Of a stretch of DNA of 64,000 nucleotides, positions 1 to 10,011 are shown piece by piece. Every line of letters starts with the position of its first letter. The first letter of the stretch is position 1. The DNA lies in contig NZ_QEPT01000003.1 of the NCBI RefSeq assembly GCF_003252755.1, positions 181,876 to 245,875 on the forward strand, given 5' to 3'. The position numbers and the translations under genes were made by a program. A model generated the notes under the pieces. It had not been told where the DNA came from. It made no database searches and saw only the letters and a list, made by a program, of their open reading frames with translations. The stretch comes from Haemophilus parainfluenzae. GTDB taxonomy: Bacteria; Pseudomonadota; Gammaproteobacteria; Enterobacterales; Pasteurellaceae.

Positions 1-467
1 AAATAAGGTTTTAGAACAGGAATATCAGCCGCTTTCGGTACCGCATTTTGCTCAAAGGCTAACGCCACATAACGCTGCACCATCATTGGGTACTCACGTT
101 TGTTATTACGTAAATCGTTAAGCAAGAAATAACGGCTTTCCCCTTTCCAACCACGACGCACAGTAATTTTTGCAAAGGCGGGAATAAAGGCTGACTTCAA
201 GGAATTTGGTAACACAATCGCCATATCATATTGATTACGTAATGCTTTACCTAAACGATAACGTTCACACAAGGCAAACTTACCATGACCAAGCGGCATT
301 TCAATGGCATGACGCACTTCTGGCATGCGGGCTAAAAGCGGTTTACACCAATTCGGTGCCATCACATCAATTTGGCAATTGGGATATTGCAGTTTGAGTT
401 GTTGATACAAACTGTGCGACATCATCATATCGCCGACCCAAGACGGGCCGATAATTAAAATATTCAT
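1..467 (-). CDS. rfaF: ADP-heptose:LPS heptosyltransferase II, C-terminus beyond window
   Basis: Adds the second heptose to the lipopolysaccharide inner core, using ADP-L-glycero-D-manno-heptose, at the inner face of the cytoplasmic membrane. The first 155 residues are visible. They begin MNILIIGPSWVGDMMMSHSL, the typical GT-B start of WaaF, followed by a conserved block around NWCKPLLARMPEVRHAI and the ALRNQYDMAIVLPNS segment. The ATG at 465-467 is the natural start. The gene runs off the left edge, so the substrate-binding C-terminal domain is not seen. It lies upstream of nothing visible but sits next to rfaD, which makes its donor sugar. Family assignment is firm; partial only because of the window edge. 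Confidence 0.93.
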   Translation of the reverse strand, partial: MNILIIGPSWVGDMMMSHSLYQQLKLQYPNCQIDVMAPNWCKPLLARMPEVRHAIEMPLGHGKFALCERYRLGKALRNQYDMAIVLPNSLKSAFIPAFAKITVRRGWKGESRYFLLNDLRNNKREYPMMVQRYVALAFEQNAVPKAADIPVLKPY

Positions 468-482
468 GCTTGACCTTATAAC

Positions 483-524
483 AAAAGTGCGGCTAAAAAT
501 AAGACTAATTTTAACCGCACTTTA
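483..524 (-). terminator. paired uptake-sequence hairpin downstream of rfaD
   Basis: A variant AAAGTGCGG arm at 484-492 pairs with CCGCACTTT at 515-523, with extra A/T pairing inside. It lies just past the rfaD stop and before the rfaF start, with T-rich sequence in the minus direction. This fits a Rho-independent terminator built from two uptake signal sequences. Confidence 0.6.
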
Positions 525-565
525 TTCATTTTCTAGTATTGAACGACATTATTTGTTCAATAATT

Positions 566-1489
566 TTATTTATTTAACCACACCATGTACTCAGCCACAC
601 CTTCCGCTACGGTTTTAAATGGTTTGTCATAGCCAGTTGCACGAAGTTTATCAAGGTTAGCTTGCGTATATTCTTGATAGCGAGATTTCAAATGCTCTGG
701 GAATGGAATAGTTTCCACTGCACCTTTACCATGGAATTTAATCACTGCTTTTGCCACTTCAGCGAAAGACTCCGCATTGCCGGTACCACAGTTGAATATA
801 CCTGAAATGCCATTTTGCCAGCACCAAATGTTGACTTGTGCCACATCGCCTACATAAACGAAATCACGGCGGAAGTGTTCACTGCCTGCAAATAATTTTG
901 GATTTTCGCCTTTAAGAATCTGGTTATTTAAGTGGAATGCCACACTTGCCATTGAACCTTTGTGACCTTCACGCGGACCATACACGTTGAAATAACGGAA
1001 ACCACATACTGGTGATTTTGCTTCAGGTAAAATTGCACGTACATATTGGTCGAACAAGAATTTAGAATAACCGTACACATTCAATGGACCTTCAAATTCA
1101 CGCTCTTCACGGAATTCAGTTTTGTCGCCATAAGTCGCCGCACTTGATGCATACAAGAACGGAATTTGACGATCTAAACAGTAATGCAATAACTCTTTTG
1201 AATACTCGTAGTTATTATGCATGATGTATTTGCCATCCCATTCAGTAGTCGCTGAGCAAGCCCCTTCATGGAATACCGCATCGATCTCACCTAAATCATC
1301 GCCTGCAATAATGGATGCAATGAAGTCTTCTTTATCGCAGTAATCTGCGATATCAAGATCCACTAAGTTAATGAATTTAGTCCCGTCTTTTAAGTTATCC
1401 ACCACTAAAATATCTTTGCGTCCCATATCATTTAACGCTTTAACGATATTACTGCCGATAAAACCTGCACCACCTGTTACGATAATCAT
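566..1489 (-). CDS. rfaD: ADP-L-glycero-D-manno-heptose 6-epimerase
   Basis: Converts ADP-D-glycero-D-manno-heptose to the L-glycero form, the last step in making the LPS heptose donor; cytoplasmic, NADP-dependent short-chain dehydrogenase/reductase of the extended type. The Rossmann motif GGAGFIGSN is at residues 5-13, and the catalytic YGYSK (Tyr-x-x-x-Lys) is near residue 140. Length is 307 residues, normal for HldD/RfaD. An upstream in-frame ATG at 1549 would add 20 residues and overlap the previous gene. I chose the ATG at 1489 because [12 protein letters not shown] is the family N-terminus and AGGA lies at the right distance. Probably co-transcribed with the thioredoxin-like gene upstream. 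Confidence 0.96.
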   Translation of the reverse strand: MIIVTGGAGFIGSNIVKALNDMGRKDILVVDNLKDGTKFINLVDLDIADYCDKEDFIASIIAGDDLGEIDAVFHEGACSATTEWDGKYIMHNNYEYSKELLHYCLDRQIPFLYASSAATYGDKTEFREEREFEGPLNVYGYSKFLFDQYVRAILPEAKSPVCGFRYFNVYGPREGHKGSMASVAFHLNNQILKGENPKLFAGSEHFRRDFVYVGDVAQVNIWCWQNGISGIFNCGTGNAESFAEVAKAVIKFHGKGAVETIPFPEHLKSRYQEYTQANLDKLRATGYDKPFKTVAEGVAEYMVWLNK

Positions 1490-1541
1490 AATTCTGTCCT
1501 CTTTAAAATAAGTCTGTGTATTGTAATAGATTTTGTACCGC

Positions 1542-2045
1542 TTAGCCAAAAAACTCTGTGAAAAACAACCGCACTTTTAAGCCCCAATAACTTGTCCAGC
1601 CCGTTGTGGCCAAATCTATTTTTCCTTTATTTAAAATAACAATCGTCGGTGTCACATTCACCTGCCATTGCTCAGCAATCTTGCCTTGAGGATCATTCAC
1701 CGTTGTAAACTGATAGTGATGCGTTTGTAAATAATCTTCCACGTCCTTATTTGTCCCCGAACGTAGCGCGACAGAGACTACCGGATAGCCTTCTTCTGAA
1801 AGTGAATTAATCGCTGGAGAAGTATAACGACAATAACCGCACCAACTTCCCCAGAAATAAATGATCGTCGGCTTAGCTTGATCTAATTGAGGTAAAAAGA
1901 AGGCATTCCCCTGTAAATCATAAAGTGCCGTCGCATTGATTTCAGGCGGAATATTAGGTTTACGAATAAAATCGAGAATACTGCTTACAATAATCAACGT
2001 CAGTAGGAGCGAAATCGCATTTTTTAATAATGTTTTAAGCTTCAC
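1542..2045 (-). CDS. membrane-anchored thioredoxin-like (TlpA/DsbE-type) protein
   Basis: 167 residues with an N-terminal hydrophobic segment (about residues 9-24, [21 protein letters not shown] region), so probably anchored in the inner membrane with the domain in the periplasm. The thioredoxin-fold motif WGSWCGYC (CxxC) is near residues 65-72, and a cis-proline context VNVTPT is near residue 130. These mark the TlpA/ResA/DsbE class of thiol-disulfide exchange proteins. The substrate cannot be told from sequence; candidates are cytochrome c maturation or general periplasmic reduction. H. influenzae has the same kind of gene between rfaD and deoC. The spacing of 52 bases to rfaD suggests a shared transcript. 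Confidence 0.85.
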   Translation of the reverse strand: MKLKTLLKNAISLLLTLIIVSSILDFIRKPNIPPEINATALYDLQGNAFFLPQLDQAKPTIIYFWGSWCGYCRYTSPAINSLSEEGYPVVSVALRSGTNKDVEDYLQTHHYQFTTVNDPQGKIAEQWQVNVTPTIVILNKGKIDLATTGWTSYWGLKVRLFFTEFFG

Positions 2046-2155
2046 AATAAAATTTCATGATCTAGGATAAATGGATTGTAATCGATCAGAAAAGTGCGGT
2101 CAAAATTACAGATATTTTGTTATGATAATCACATCATTTTATAAGGAGAAAAAAT

Positions 2156-2830
2156 ATGGATAGTAAACAATTAGCACAATATATTGATCACACTGCCCTT
2201 ACTGCTGAAAAAACAGAACAGGATATTCTTAAACTCTGTGATGAAGCTATTGAATACGGTTTTTATTCAGTCTGCATTAATTCAGGTTATATTCCTTTAG
2301 CTAAAGAAAAGCTAGCAGGTACAAACGTTAAAATTTGTACCGTTGTTGGTTTCCCACTTGGTGCCAACTTATCCTCTGTCAAAGCGTTTGAAACTCAAGA
2401 AGCAATCAAAGCGGGTGCGAGTGAAATCGATATGGTGATTAATGTTGGCTTAATTAAATCCAATAAATGGGATGCCGTAAAAGACGATATTCAAGCTGTA
2501 TTAACCGCTTGTCATGGCGTGCCGCTTAAAGTGATTCTAGAAACGTGCTTACTCACCAAAGAAGAAATCGTAAAAGCCTGTGAAATCTGTAAAGCGTTGG
2601 GTGTGGCATTCGTTAAAACCTCAACCGGTTTCAATAAAGGTGGGGCAACCGTAGAAGATGTGGCATTAATGAAGAAAACGGTAGGCAACATTGGCGTGAA
2701 AGCCTCTGGCGGTATTCGTGATACTCAAACCGCACTAGCCATGATTGAAGCAGGTGCGACACGAATTGGTGCAAGCGCAGGGATTGCTATTGTAACGGGT
2801 GTTTCTGGTAATACCTCAAGTAATTACTAA
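2156..2830 (+). CDS. deoC: deoxyribose-phosphate aldolase
   Basis: Class I aldolase that splits 2-deoxyribose 5-phosphate into glyceraldehyde 3-phosphate and acetaldehyde, used in deoxynucleoside catabolism. 224 residues, typical for the short bacterial DeoC. Visible motifs are YIDHTAL at the N-terminus, KVILETCLL, the Schiff-base lysine in FVKTSTGF (about residue 155) and VKASGGIRD. The start has AAGGAG seven bases upstream. It stands alone, divergent from the thioredoxin-like gene and convergent with proS, rather than in a deo operon. An uptake sequence (near 2091) lies in its upstream region. Confidence 0.96.
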   Translation: MDSKQLAQYIDHTALTAEKTEQDILKLCDEAIEYGFYSVCINSGYIPLAKEKLAGTNVKICTVVGFPLGANLSSVKAFETQEAIKAGASEIDMVINVGLIKSNKWDAVKDDIQAVLTACHGVPLKVILETCLLTKEEIVKACEICKALGVAFVKTSTGFNKGGATVEDVALMKKTVGNIGVKASGGIRDTQTALAMIEAGATRIGASAGIAIVTGVSGNTSSNY

Positions 2831-2838
2831 TCGATAAT

Positions 2839-2878
2839 AAAAAAGGAGATTGAAGTGTGTGTCTCAATCTCCTTTTTT
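2839..2878. terminator. bidirectional terminator between deoC and proS
   Basis: A perfect 15-bp stem: AAAAAAGGAGATTGA at 2839-2853 pairs with its complement at 2864-2878, around a 10-base loop. A and T runs on the flanks let it work in both directions, ending deoC on plus and proS on minus. Confidence 0.9.
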
Positions 2879-2895
2879 CATCATCAAAGACTTAA

Positions 2896-4611
2896 TTAAG
2901 CTTTAATTTGCCCTTTCAAGAAATCTAACAACTGATCTTTTGCAATCATTTGTTTTTCACCGGTGCGACGATTTTTATATTCAATTTCGCCGTTTGCGAG
3001 ATTTTTCTCACCAATCACCACCATGTGTGGGACACCGATAAGTTCCATGTCTGCAAACATCACACCTGGGCGTTCTTTACGATCATCAAAGATCACTTCT
3101 ACACCTTGTGCTTGTAAAGTGCGGTACAATTCTTCTGCATATTGTTGAACGCTTTCAGATTTGTGCATATTCATAGGCACAACGGCTACGGTGAATGGCG
3201 CAATTTCATCTGTTGGCCATACAATACCGCGATCATCAAAATGCTGTTCAATCGCTGCAGCCACCACACGTGTTACACCAATACCGTAACATCCCATGGT
3301 TACGACCATTGGACGACCATCTTCACCTTGAACCGTCGCATTCATGGCTTCTGAGTATTTTTTACCTAATTGGAAAATATGGCCGACTTCGATACCACGT
3401 TTAATCAATAAGGTACCTTTACCATCTGGACTTGGATCACCTTCAACCACGTTACGAATATCCGCCACTTTTGGTAACGCTACATCACGTTCCCAGTTGA
3501 TATTGAAGTAATGTTTACCATCAATGTTTGCACCCGCGCTGAAATCAGACACTAACGCCACTGAACGGTCAATAATCACTGGAATATTGAGATTAACAGG
3601 ACCTAATGAGCCTACACCTGCACCAATTTTTGCTTTAATAACAGCTTCGTCTGCAAACTCAAATGGTGAAGCCACTTCTGGTAATTTTTCCGCTTTGATT
3701 TCGTTTAATTCATGATCACCACGAATCACTAATGCCACCAACGGTTGCTCTTCGCTTGCCCCTTTTACAATTAAGGTTTTAACCGTTTTCTCAATTGGCA
3801 AATTGAATTGTTCCACCAACTCAGCAATGGTTTTTGCATTTGGCGTATCAACTAATTCCATTGCTTTCGTTGGCGCGGCACGTTCACCAATCGCCACCGC
3901 TTCCGCTAATTCAATATTTGCAGCGTAATCAGATTCAGTAGAGAAAATCACATCATCTTCACCACTGTTCGCTAATACTTGGAATTCATGTGAGGCACTA
4001 CCACCGATAGAACCCGTGTCCGCTTGTACTGCACGGAAATCTAAACCTAAGCGATTGAAAATATTGCTATAAGTTTGGTACATCACATCATAAGTTTGTT
4101 GCAAGCTCGCGTGATCCGTATGGAAAGAATAGGCATCTTTCATGATAAATTCACGCGAACGCATTACACCGAAACGAGGACGCACTTCATCACGGAATTT
4201 TGTTTGAATTTGGTATAAATTGATTGGAAGTTGTCTGTATGATGACACTTCGCGACGAACTAAGTCCGTAATCACTTCTTCGTGTGTTGGACCTAATACA
4301 AAGTTACGGTTTCCACGATCTTCAAAACGAAGTAATTCGGGACCATATTGTTCCCAACGACCTGATTCTTCCCATAATTCTGCTGGTTGTACTACTGGCA
4401 TTTTGATTTCAAGTGCGCCGCTTTTATCCATTTCTTCACGGATGATTTTTTCTACTTTACGGAGCACACGCCAGCCGGTTGGCATCCAATTATAAAGACC
4501 TGAAGCAAGAGGACGAATCATCCCTGCACGAAGCATCAATTGATGGCTCACAATAGCCGCTTCAGCCGGGGTTTCTTTTAATGTTGAGAATAAATATTGA
4601 CTTGTACGCAT
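2896..4611 (-). CDS. proS: prolyl-tRNA synthetase (bacterial type with editing domain)
   Basis: Charges tRNA-Pro. 571 residues, the length of the E. coli-type enzyme. The class II core holds motif 2 ([17 protein letters not shown]) and motif 3 ([14 protein letters not shown]). Between them is the YbaK-like insertion editing domain (roughly residues 220-400), which clears mis-charged Ala-tRNA-Pro. The anticodon-binding domain is C-terminal ([13 protein letters not shown] onward). An ATG 78 bases further upstream would add a hydrophobic stretch not found in the family. I chose the ATG at 4611, giving the standard [15 protein letters not shown] start. Convergent with deoC; the nlpD terminator sits just upstream. 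Confidence 0.97.
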   Translation of the reverse strand: MRTSQYLFSTLKETPAEAAIVSHQLMLRAGMIRPLASGLYNWMPTGWRVLRKVEKIIREEMDKSGALEIKMPVVQPAELWEESGRWEQYGPELLRFEDRGNRNFVLGPTHEEVITDLVRREVSSYRQLPINLYQIQTKFRDEVRPRFGVMRSREFIMKDAYSFHTDHASLQQTYDVMYQTYSNIFNRLGLDFRAVQADTGSIGGSASHEFQVLANSGEDDVIFSTESDYAANIELAEAVAIGERAAPTKAMELVDTPNAKTIAELVEQFNLPIEKTVKTLIVKGASEEQPLVALVIRGDHELNEIKAEKLPEVASPFEFADEAVIKAKIGAGVGSLGPVNLNIPVIIDRSVALVSDFSAGANIDGKHYFNINWERDVALPKVADIRNVVEGDPSPDGKGTLLIKRGIEVGHIFQLGKKYSEAMNATVQGEDGRPMVVTMGCYGIGVTRVVAAAIEQHFDDRGIVWPTDEIAPFTVAVVPMNMHKSESVQQYAEELYRTLQAQGVEVIFDDRKERPGVMFADMELIGVPHMVVIGEKNLANGEIEYKNRRTGEKQMIAKDQLLDFLKGQIKA

Positions 4612-4662
4612 TGAATTAACCTTAGATTCTAAGCATTGAGAAAAAATTGGTGAGAGTATAAC

Positions 4663-4695
4663 AAAAAGTGCGGTCATTTTTAACCGCACTTTTTT
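4663..4695 (-). terminator. inverted uptake-sequence terminator after nlpD
   Basis: AAAAAGTGCGGT at 4663-4674 pairs with ACCGCACTTTTT at 4683-4694, an exact inverted pair of uptake signals with an 8-base loop. It lies 12 bases past the nlpD stop, with a T run in the minus direction, so it serves as nlpD's Rho-independent terminator before proS. Confidence 0.85.
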
Positions 4696-4706
4696 CTGAG
4701 AAAAGA

Positions 4707-5933
4707 TTATCTTCTCGGTAAGTATCTAACTGGATCGACAGATTTACCTTTATAACGAATTTCGAAATGAAGTTTCACCGCATTTGTTCCTGTGCTACCC
4801 ATTTTCGCAATCTCTTGACCCGCTTTCACTTCTTGTTGATCGCTCACAAGGATCTTGTCGTTGTGTGCATAAGCACTTAAGAAATCATCATTATGTTTGA
4901 TGATGATTAAGTTACCGTAGCCACGTAATGCATTACCTGCATAAACAATACGACCGCTTGCCGCCGCTTTAACCGATTGTCCTCGAGAACCGCTGATATC
5001 AATCCCTTTATTACCACCATCGGAGTTAGAGAAACCTTGGATCACGTTGCCTTGTGTTGGCCATTGCCATGCTACATTCGATGCCACTGGTGCTACAACG
5101 TTTGCATTAACGGGAGTATTGTTTGTGGTTTCCACTTGTGTTGTCATTGTCACTGGTGTGCTAGGTGTATTGTTGGTAAACGCTGGTGTTGATGCGCCAC
5201 CTGTTGCGACACCTGATTTAATTGGACCAATTACCGTACCATCAGAACCAATTTGAGTACCGTTCGCACCTGGTGTATAAGTCACTTCAGGCTCAGCAGG
5301 GGCTGCCGGTGCAGCTGGTGCCGTCGTTTTCACTGGTACAGTCGTGGTAACCGTTTTAGTTGAACAATTTGAAATTTTTAACGTTTGGCCTACGCTTAAG
5401 CTATAAGGCTCTTTCATATTGTTCATGCTTGCCAAATCTTTCACATCCATACCGGTCAAGTAAGCGATTAAGAACATGGTATCGCCTTTGTTTACTTTAT
5501 AGGTATTTCCCTTGTATGAACCTTTTTGAATTTGGCTGTAATCCGGTGCGTTGGTATTTGGATTACGTGGCACGTTGATTGCACCTGAGCTGGTGCAATC
5601 AGAAACTGTTTTAGTTACCGTTTTAGTTTGCGGTTGAACCGGTGCTGGAGCAGGCTGTGGTTGAGTTGCTGCTGGCTGTTGTACCGGTTGATAAGTCGGT
5701 TGGAAACTTGGTTGTGGTGTTTGAGTTCCCGTTGGCACGCTATTACCCATGGTATTTGGCATCGTATTTTGTTGGATTTCTGGCTGCCATGTACCGCTCG
5801 AATTATTATCGACAGGTTGCATTACACCTGGAGAGAGTGTGCCATCCACATTTTCGATTGGTGCAGGGCTATTTGAACTACACGCGGTTAAAATAGCGAT
5901 GCTCACAGGGAGCAATAAAAACGATTTTTTCAT
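4707..5933 (-). CDS. nlpD: outer-membrane lipoprotein NlpD/LppB, LysM plus degenerate M23 domain
   Basis: 408 residues. A lipoprotein signal peptide ends in a lipobox LTAC (Cys18). Next comes a long Pro/Gln/Thr-rich linker, a LysM peptidoglycan-binding domain (about residues 143-192, [18 protein letters not shown]), a second Thr/Pro/Ala linker, and a C-terminal LytM/M23 domain (about residues 295-408). The M23 metal ligands are mostly missing: the usual HxxxD histidine is replaced in GGNKGID, and HxH reads YAHN. This is the state in E. coli NlpD, which does not cut the wall itself but activates the amidase AmiC at the division septum. In other gamma-proteobacteria it follows surE and precedes rpoS; here surE and yqaA are upstream and no rpoS is present. 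Confidence 0.95.
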   Translation of the reverse strand: MKKSFLLLPVSIAILTACSSNSPAPIENVDGTLSPGVMQPVDNNSSGTWQPEIQQNTMPNTMGNSVPTGTQTPQPSFQPTYQPVQQPAATQPQPAPAPVQPQTKTVTKTVSDCTSSGAINVPRNPNTNAPDYSQIQKGSYKGNTYKVNKGDTMFLIAYLTGMDVKDLASMNNMKEPYSLSVGQTLKISNCSTKTVTTTVPVKTTAPAAPAAPAEPEVTYTPGANGTQIGSDGTVIGPIKSGVATGGASTPAFTNNTPSTPVTMTTQVETTNNTPVNANVVAPVASNVAWQWPTQGNVIQGFSNSDGGNKGIDISGSRGQSVKAAASGRIVYAGNALRGYGNLIIIKHNDDFLSAYAHNDKILVSDQQEVKAGQEIAKMGSTGTNAVKLHFEIRYKGKSVDPVRYLPRR

Positions 5934-5961
5934 TTATTCTTCCTTTAACATTAAATTTATT

Positions 5962-6150
5962 TTATTTCATTTGATTTGGCATCGAATTCTTTTCAATTTC
6001 CGGCATAAAGCTACCACCAGCAATTGCTCCCGTTCCTTCTACTGGCTGCATAATACCATCAGGTAATGCATCAGGATCTTGTTTTTTGGGTTCTCCCGTA
6101 CAAGCTGAGATCAGCAATGCACTTGAGATGATAAAGAGTAATCTATTCAT
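5962..6150 (-). CDS. small lipoprotein resembling the N-terminal tail of NlpD
   Basis: 62 residues from the ATG at 6150. An alternative ATG at 6162 would add MTFF. I prefer 6150 because MNRLLFIISSALLISAC is a clean lipoprotein signal with lipobox ISAC. The mature tail, LPDGIMQPVEGTG...FMPEIEKNSMPNQM, matches the tail of the next gene, NlpD ([13 protein letters not shown]...[14 protein letters not shown]), motif for motif and with nearly the same spacing. It has neither LysM nor M23 domain. This looks like a partial duplication of nlpD placed directly upstream of it, 28 bases away and probably co-transcribed. Function unknown; a role at the outer membrane is inferred from the lipobox. Confidence 0.8.
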   Translation of the reverse strand: MNRLLFIISSALLISACTGEPKKQDPDALPDGIMQPVEGTGAIAGGSFMPEIEKNSMPNQMK

Positions 6151-6166
6151 AAAAAAAGTCATCCTG

Positions 6167-6742
6167 TTATTTCAAAATAATATAAGCAATCACAGCCAGA
6201 GCGACCACACTCCAACCAATGAACTCAATGGATTTACGTAATTTCGCCGCGAATTTTTCTCCGCCCCATGCAGCCAATTTTGCTACTAAAGTAAAACGAG
6301 CAAAACGCGATACAAATGCGCTAATCACAAATGGGATAAATGCCATTTGCATCACACCCGCGCAAATCGTGAAAACTTTATAAGGAATAGGACTGAAACC
6401 GGCAACAAAAACTACTAAAATACCCCATTCTTTAAACCAAGCTATAGCCTGTTCCCAAGCGGCTTGGTAGCCCCATTGTTGAATATAGCCTTGAACCCAA
6501 TCAAAAGCATAATAGCCGATAGCATAACCAATCATTCCGCCGACAACCGAAGCGACAGCCGTATAAAGCGCAAAACGAAACGCACTTTTCGGTTTTGACA
6601 TTGACATCGGAATCAACATGACATCTGGTGGAACGGGGAAGAAAATGGCCTCAATAAAACTCACAAAGGATAACCAAAACACGGCAAAGCGATGTTTTGA
6701 CCATTGCATTGTTTTATCATACATCGCACCAAAAATATTCAT
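6167..6742 (-). CDS. yqaA: YqaA/DedA-family membrane protein
   Basis: 191 residues with about four to five hydrophobic segments. The SNARE-associated (DedA-like) signature lies near the N-terminus, VSFIEAIFFPVPPDVMLIP, and GFSPIPYKVFTICAGV lies in the middle. DedA-type proteins are inner-membrane proteins linked to lipid carrier or phospholipid transport and proton homeostasis. The exact role of the YqaA branch is not settled. It is in the surE-yqaA-(lipoprotein)-nlpD run on the minus strand, with short gaps, which suggests one transcript. Confidence 0.85.
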   Translation of the reverse strand: MNIFGAMYDKTMQWSKHRFAVFWLSFVSFIEAIFFPVPPDVMLIPMSMSKPKSAFRFALYTAVASVVGGMIGYAIGYYAFDWVQGYIQQWGYQAAWEQAIAWFKEWGILVVFVAGFSPIPYKVFTICAGVMQMAFIPFVISAFVSRFARFTLVAKLAAWGGEKFAAKLRKSIEFIGWSVVALAVIAYIILK

Positions 6743-6793
6743 TCACTTATCCTTTATTGCTTCAATAGGGAAAATTCTTTTCAAAACGGCACA

Positions 6794-7534
6794 TTATTCA
6801 CTTTCCAGCCAATCTTGTAAAGCAGCAATTGACTGATGAGCCGTAAGATCCGCTTGAATTGGCGTAATTGAAACATAACCATTTTTTACCGCATGGAAAT
6901 CCGTGCCTTCACCATCATATTCTGGCAAGCCTGACGGGCCAATCCAATAGATATGTTCACCTCGAGGATCCTTTTGTTTAATCACTTCCGCTGCAGAGGT
7001 GCGATAGCCTAAATGGCAGACTTTAATGCCTTTGAGTTCTTCGTAAGGCAAATCTGGTACATTAATGTTAATCACTTCGCGTTTATTCAATAATTGAGGA
7101 TGCAATTTGGGAATCAAATCACACACCACGCGAGCCGCTGTTTCATAATGCAAACGACCATCTAAAGAGACAGCAATGGCTGGCAACTCCAAATGGCGAC
7201 CTTCCAATGCGGCAGCTAAGGTACCTGAATACAATGTATCATCACCCATGTTACAACCTGCATTAATACCTGATACCACAAGATCCACTTGTCCAGATAA
7301 AAAACCATTCAATGCCAAATGCACACAATCAGCCGGTGTGCCATTTACGCAATAATCACCACTGTCTAAATGACGCGGACGAAGCGGCTCAATAAGCGTT
7401 AATGAGCTTGATGCCGCGCTACGATTACGATCGGGCGCAACAATCACCACATCGGCAATTTTGCGTAATTCTTTTGCTAAAACTTGAATCCCTTCGGCGT
7501 GAAAACCGTCATCATTGCTGACTAAAATTCGCAT
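6794..7534 (-). CDS. surE: 5'/3'-nucleotidase and exopolyphosphatase SurE
   Basis: Dephosphorylates 5'- and 3'-nucleotides and short polyphosphate; a metal-dependent cytoplasmic enzyme. 246 residues. The metal-binding [10 protein letters not shown] (Asp8, Asp9) opens the protein, AASSSLTL supplies the conserved serine near residue 41, and [18 protein letters not shown] contains the conserved asparagine near 96. Its ATG overlaps the truD stop by one base (TAATG), a sign of translational coupling with truD. The same truD-surE pairing occurs in E. coli and H. influenzae. Confidence 0.96.
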   Translation of the reverse strand: MRILVSNDDGFHAEGIQVLAKELRKIADVVIVAPDRNRSAASSSLTLIEPLRPRHLDSGDYCVNGTPADCVHLALNGFLSGQVDLVVSGINAGCNMGDDTLYSGTLAAALEGRHLELPAIAVSLDGRLHYETAARVVCDLIPKLHPQLLNKREVININVPDLPYEELKGIKVCHLGYRTSAAEVIKQKDPRGEHIYWIGPSGLPEYDGEGTDFHAVKNGYVSITPIQADLTAHQSIAALQDWLESE

Positions 7535-8556
7535 TATTCTTCTTCCTTAATATTTACTAACTCTCGCACTAATGCAGTCGCATAACTTCCTGTCAGCAAA
7601 TAAAATGAGAGCTTTAATCCTTCTTCAACAAACGTCCAATGGAAATCTTTTGCCTTCATCAATAAAGGGCGGCGAGCGGCTTTCATTCTTTCTTGTTTCA
7701 TCAATTCTTGGAAAACCTGATGTTCCAAAACCACTTGATTTTCGACCGCACTTGCAGATAAATTTTCTTCGCCAATTAAAGGCGCGGTCAGCAAAATATC
7801 TTGCTCATTCAAACGTTGCTGTAAAACCGCTAAATCTTCATTTTCATCAGCTTTAAACCAACTGTGCGATCCGTTTAATTGCACAATATCGTCTCTTAGA
7901 ACCTGATCTGCCACATTTTGTTCAATTCGTTCTGCTACAACTAAATTAAAAATTTCGCTGCGAGCGGCGGAAAGATAAAAACTGCGTTTTTTACGATCTT
8001 TGACCTTAATCTCCCCTTTCGCCCAACGAATCACTTGGGTCAGATTACGACCATCACGCCCAAAACGTTGTTCAGTGAAGTAGTTAGGGAAACCATATTT
8101 CGCCACAAAATTTAAGCGTTCATTCAACTCATCACTTTCTTTTGCACCGCGCAATAAAATCTCGAAGGTATTTCCTTGAAGACTACCCGTACGAATTTTA
8201 CGATTGTGGCGAGTGACGTCTAAAATCTCGACGCCTTCCAACTGAAATTGGCTAAAATCTGGCGTTTCCTTCCCCGGCATTTGCAAACAAAACCATTGTT
8301 CCGTAATGCCATGACGATCTTTCAAACCGGCATACCCCATATTTCGCTCAGAAATGCCTGCGAACTTGGCAAGTTTTTCACCCACAAACAATGTATTGCA
8401 ATCCGTTTTACGGATTTTTACCGCCACAAATTCGCCTTCGCCTGACATTTCATAGCCCAGATCTTCTTTAACAATAAAATCAGCGAACTCTTGCTTTAAA
8501 AGTGCGGTTGTTTTTGGTGGTGTTTTTAAGGTGAAATAAGGGAGATGTTTGACCAT
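7534..8556 (-). CDS. truD: tRNA pseudouridine(13) synthase
   Basis: Makes pseudouridine at position 13 of tRNA-Glu. 340 residues. The catalytic aspartate lies in the family motif [15 protein letters not shown] (near residue 80). [15 protein letters not shown] and the TruD insertion domain follow. First gene of the truD-surE-yqaA-nlpD run; stop and surE start share one base. Three uptake sequences lie in or near it. Divergent from rraB across a 206-base spacer that must hold both promoters. Confidence 0.96.
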   Translation of the reverse strand: MVKHLPYFTLKTPPKTTALLKQEFADFIVKEDLGYEMSGEGEFVAVKIRKTDCNTLFVGEKLAKFAGISERNMGYAGLKDRHGITEQWFCLQMPGKETPDFSQFQLEGVEILDVTRHNRKIRTGSLQGNTFEILLRGAKESDELNERLNFVAKYGFPNYFTEQRFGRDGRNLTQVIRWAKGEIKVKDRKKRSFYLSAARSEIFNLVVAERIEQNVADQVLRDDIVQLNGSHSWFKADENEDLAVLQQRLNEQDILLTAPLIGEENLSASAVENQVVLEHQVFQELMKQERMKAARRPLLMKAKDFHWTFVEEGLKLSFYLLTGSYATALVRELVNIKEEE

Positions 8557-8762
8557 TTTTTTCGTTCTAAAATAAGAAAGCCCAACTTTTTTCGCTGCAA
8601 TAAATAGCGTGTTCAGCTGGGCATGTTAAGCACAATTTATTCGCGCAGAATTTTAACCTTTCCGCCCCTTCAAGGCAAACTGAAATGAGAATAAATTTTT
8701 AGCGACATTTTCATCTTTATCCCCTACAATGACCGCACTTTTTCTGACAAAAGGAATGCCTT
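8557..8762. other. divergent intergenic region truD/rraB
   Basis: 206 bases without a gene. It contains an uptake sequence (GACCGCACTTTTT near 8731) close to the rraB ribosome-binding site, and A/T-rich sequence suitable for promoters. I see no clear operator. Confidence 0.5.
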
Positions 8763-9191
8763 ATGACGAACTTTAACGAACTCCAAGAAGAAACCCGTGA
8801 AATCATTACGGATTTATTAAATGACGGCAGCGATCCGGATGCCCTTTATATTATCGAACATCACATCGCTCATTATGATTTTGATACCTTAGAAAAAATT
8901 GCTGTGGATGCTTTCAAAGCAGGCTATGAAGTGTCAGAAGCGGAAGAATTTGAAGATGAAAGTGGCAAGGTGATTTTCTGCTTTGACATCATCAGTGAAG
9001 TGGAATTAAAGCCTGAAATTATCGATGCACAACAAAAAGAAATTTTACCCTTAGTGGAAAAATACAAAGGCATTTATGATGGCTGGGGCACGTATTTTGA
9101 AGATCCGAATGCTGAGGATGATGAATACGGTGATGACGGTGAATTTTTTGACGATGAAGATGTCGAAGACGACAACGAACGTTTACATTAA
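8763..9191 (+). CDS. rraB: ribonuclease E inhibitor RraB
   Basis: Small acidic protein that binds RNase E and changes which RNAs it degrades. 142 residues. The N-terminal half fits the RraB fold ([17 protein letters not shown], then [11 protein letters not shown]), and the C-terminus is a strongly acidic tail of Asp/Glu (about residues 115-142), as in E. coli RraB. AAAGGA precedes the ATG at good spacing. Followed by its own hairpin terminator. Confidence 0.93.
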   Translation: MTNFNELQEETREIITDLLNDGSDPDALYIIEHHIAHYDFDTLEKIAVDAFKAGYEVSEAEEFEDESGKVIFCFDIISEVELKPEIIDAQQKEILPLVEKYKGIYDGWGTYFEDPNAEDDEYGDDGEFFDDEDVEDDNERLH

Positions 9192-9198
9192 TAATAAC

Positions 9199-9228
9199 AA
9201 AGGGCGTGTTAAACCGCCCTTAATTTTT
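9199..9228 (+). terminator. terminator after rraB
   Basis: AAGGGCG pairs with CGCCCTT around an 8-base loop, followed by TAATTTTTAT. A short but GC-rich stem with a T-rich tail, placed directly after the rraB stop. Confidence 0.7.
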
Positions 9229-9253
9229 ATCTTACCCAAATAGGAATGAAACA

Positions 9254-9967
9254 ATGAAACTCAAAGCACTTTCTTTAACATTACTTGCCCTGCCTATCGC
9301 TTCTTTTGCAACAGAACCCGTATCTCATCAGCCAACTGATGTCAGCTTTAGTGTTGAAGCTGAAAGAGAGGTAGAACGTGATTTATTGCAAGTGTCCCTT
9401 TTTTACCAAGCAGAGGGCAATGATTTATCCGCACTCAATAAAACTATGGCGGAAAAAATGAATAAAGCCATTGAGTTGGCAAAAGCACAAAGTGCGGTTG
9501 AAATTAAAGATAATTCTCGCAATACCTGGATTCGTTATGACAATAAAGGCAAACAACAAGGCTGGATTGCGCGTGCAGAATTAACCTTAGAAAGTAAAGA
9601 TTCTCAAGCGTTATCAACCCTAGTACATGAATTAGATGGCGTATTAGCCATTGATCGCGTAAGCGCGTCTGTTTCACGTGAAAAATTAAGTAGTTTAGAA
9701 AAGGAATTAACCAAAGAAGCTTTAGCGAAAGTTAAAGATAAAGCACTCTTAATTCAAGAATCTTGGCAGATGAAAGGTTATCACACACAAAGCCTTGACG
9801 TGTCTTCTGCCAATGATTCAGCGAATGATTTCCGCCCTTATGCCGCAGGAGCAATGATGGCAAAAAGTTTCTCTTACTCAGATGAAAAAGATGAAACTTA
9901 CACTCAAAGTGGCAAAGAGAAAATTAAAGTCAGTGTGAATGCGCGAATTGCATTGCTTAAAGAATAA
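9254..9967 (+). CDS. periplasmic SIMPL-domain (DUF541) protein
   Basis: 237 residues with a cleavable signal peptide (MKLKALSLTLLALPIASFA, cut after about residue 19). The rest is a SIMPL/DUF541 domain, as in E. coli YggE, starting with DVSFSVEAEREVERDLLQV. YggE-like proteins have been linked to resistance to oxidative stress, but the biochemical activity is unknown. Contains a uptake sequence in frame (KSAVE). Located between rraB and slyD, both on plus. Only 44 bases separate its stop from the slyD start, so the two may be co-transcribed. Confidence 0.85.
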   Translation: MKLKALSLTLLALPIASFATEPVSHQPTDVSFSVEAEREVERDLLQVSLFYQAEGNDLSALNKTMAEKMNKAIELAKAQSAVEIKDNSRNTWIRYDNKGKQQGWIARAELTLESKDSQALSTLVHELDGVLAIDRVSASVSREKLSSLEKELTKEALAKVKDKALLIQESWQMKGYHTQSLDVSSANDSANDFRPYAAGAMMAKSFSYSDEKDETYTQSGKEKIKVSVNARIALLKE

Positions 9968-10011
9968 TTTTCTATACAATGAACGACGATTTTTTTAATA
10001 AGGAAAACACT

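Noticed and set aside
1490..1549. 20-residue N-terminal extension of rfaD
   Set aside because: Overlaps the previous gene, lacks a ribosome-binding site and is absent from the family; the ATG at 1489 is well supported.
4977..6066. Several plus-strand ORFs opposite nlpD and the small lipoprotein
   Set aside because: They are antisense to repeats of Pro/Gln/Thr codons, have no ribosome-binding sites and no family resemblance.
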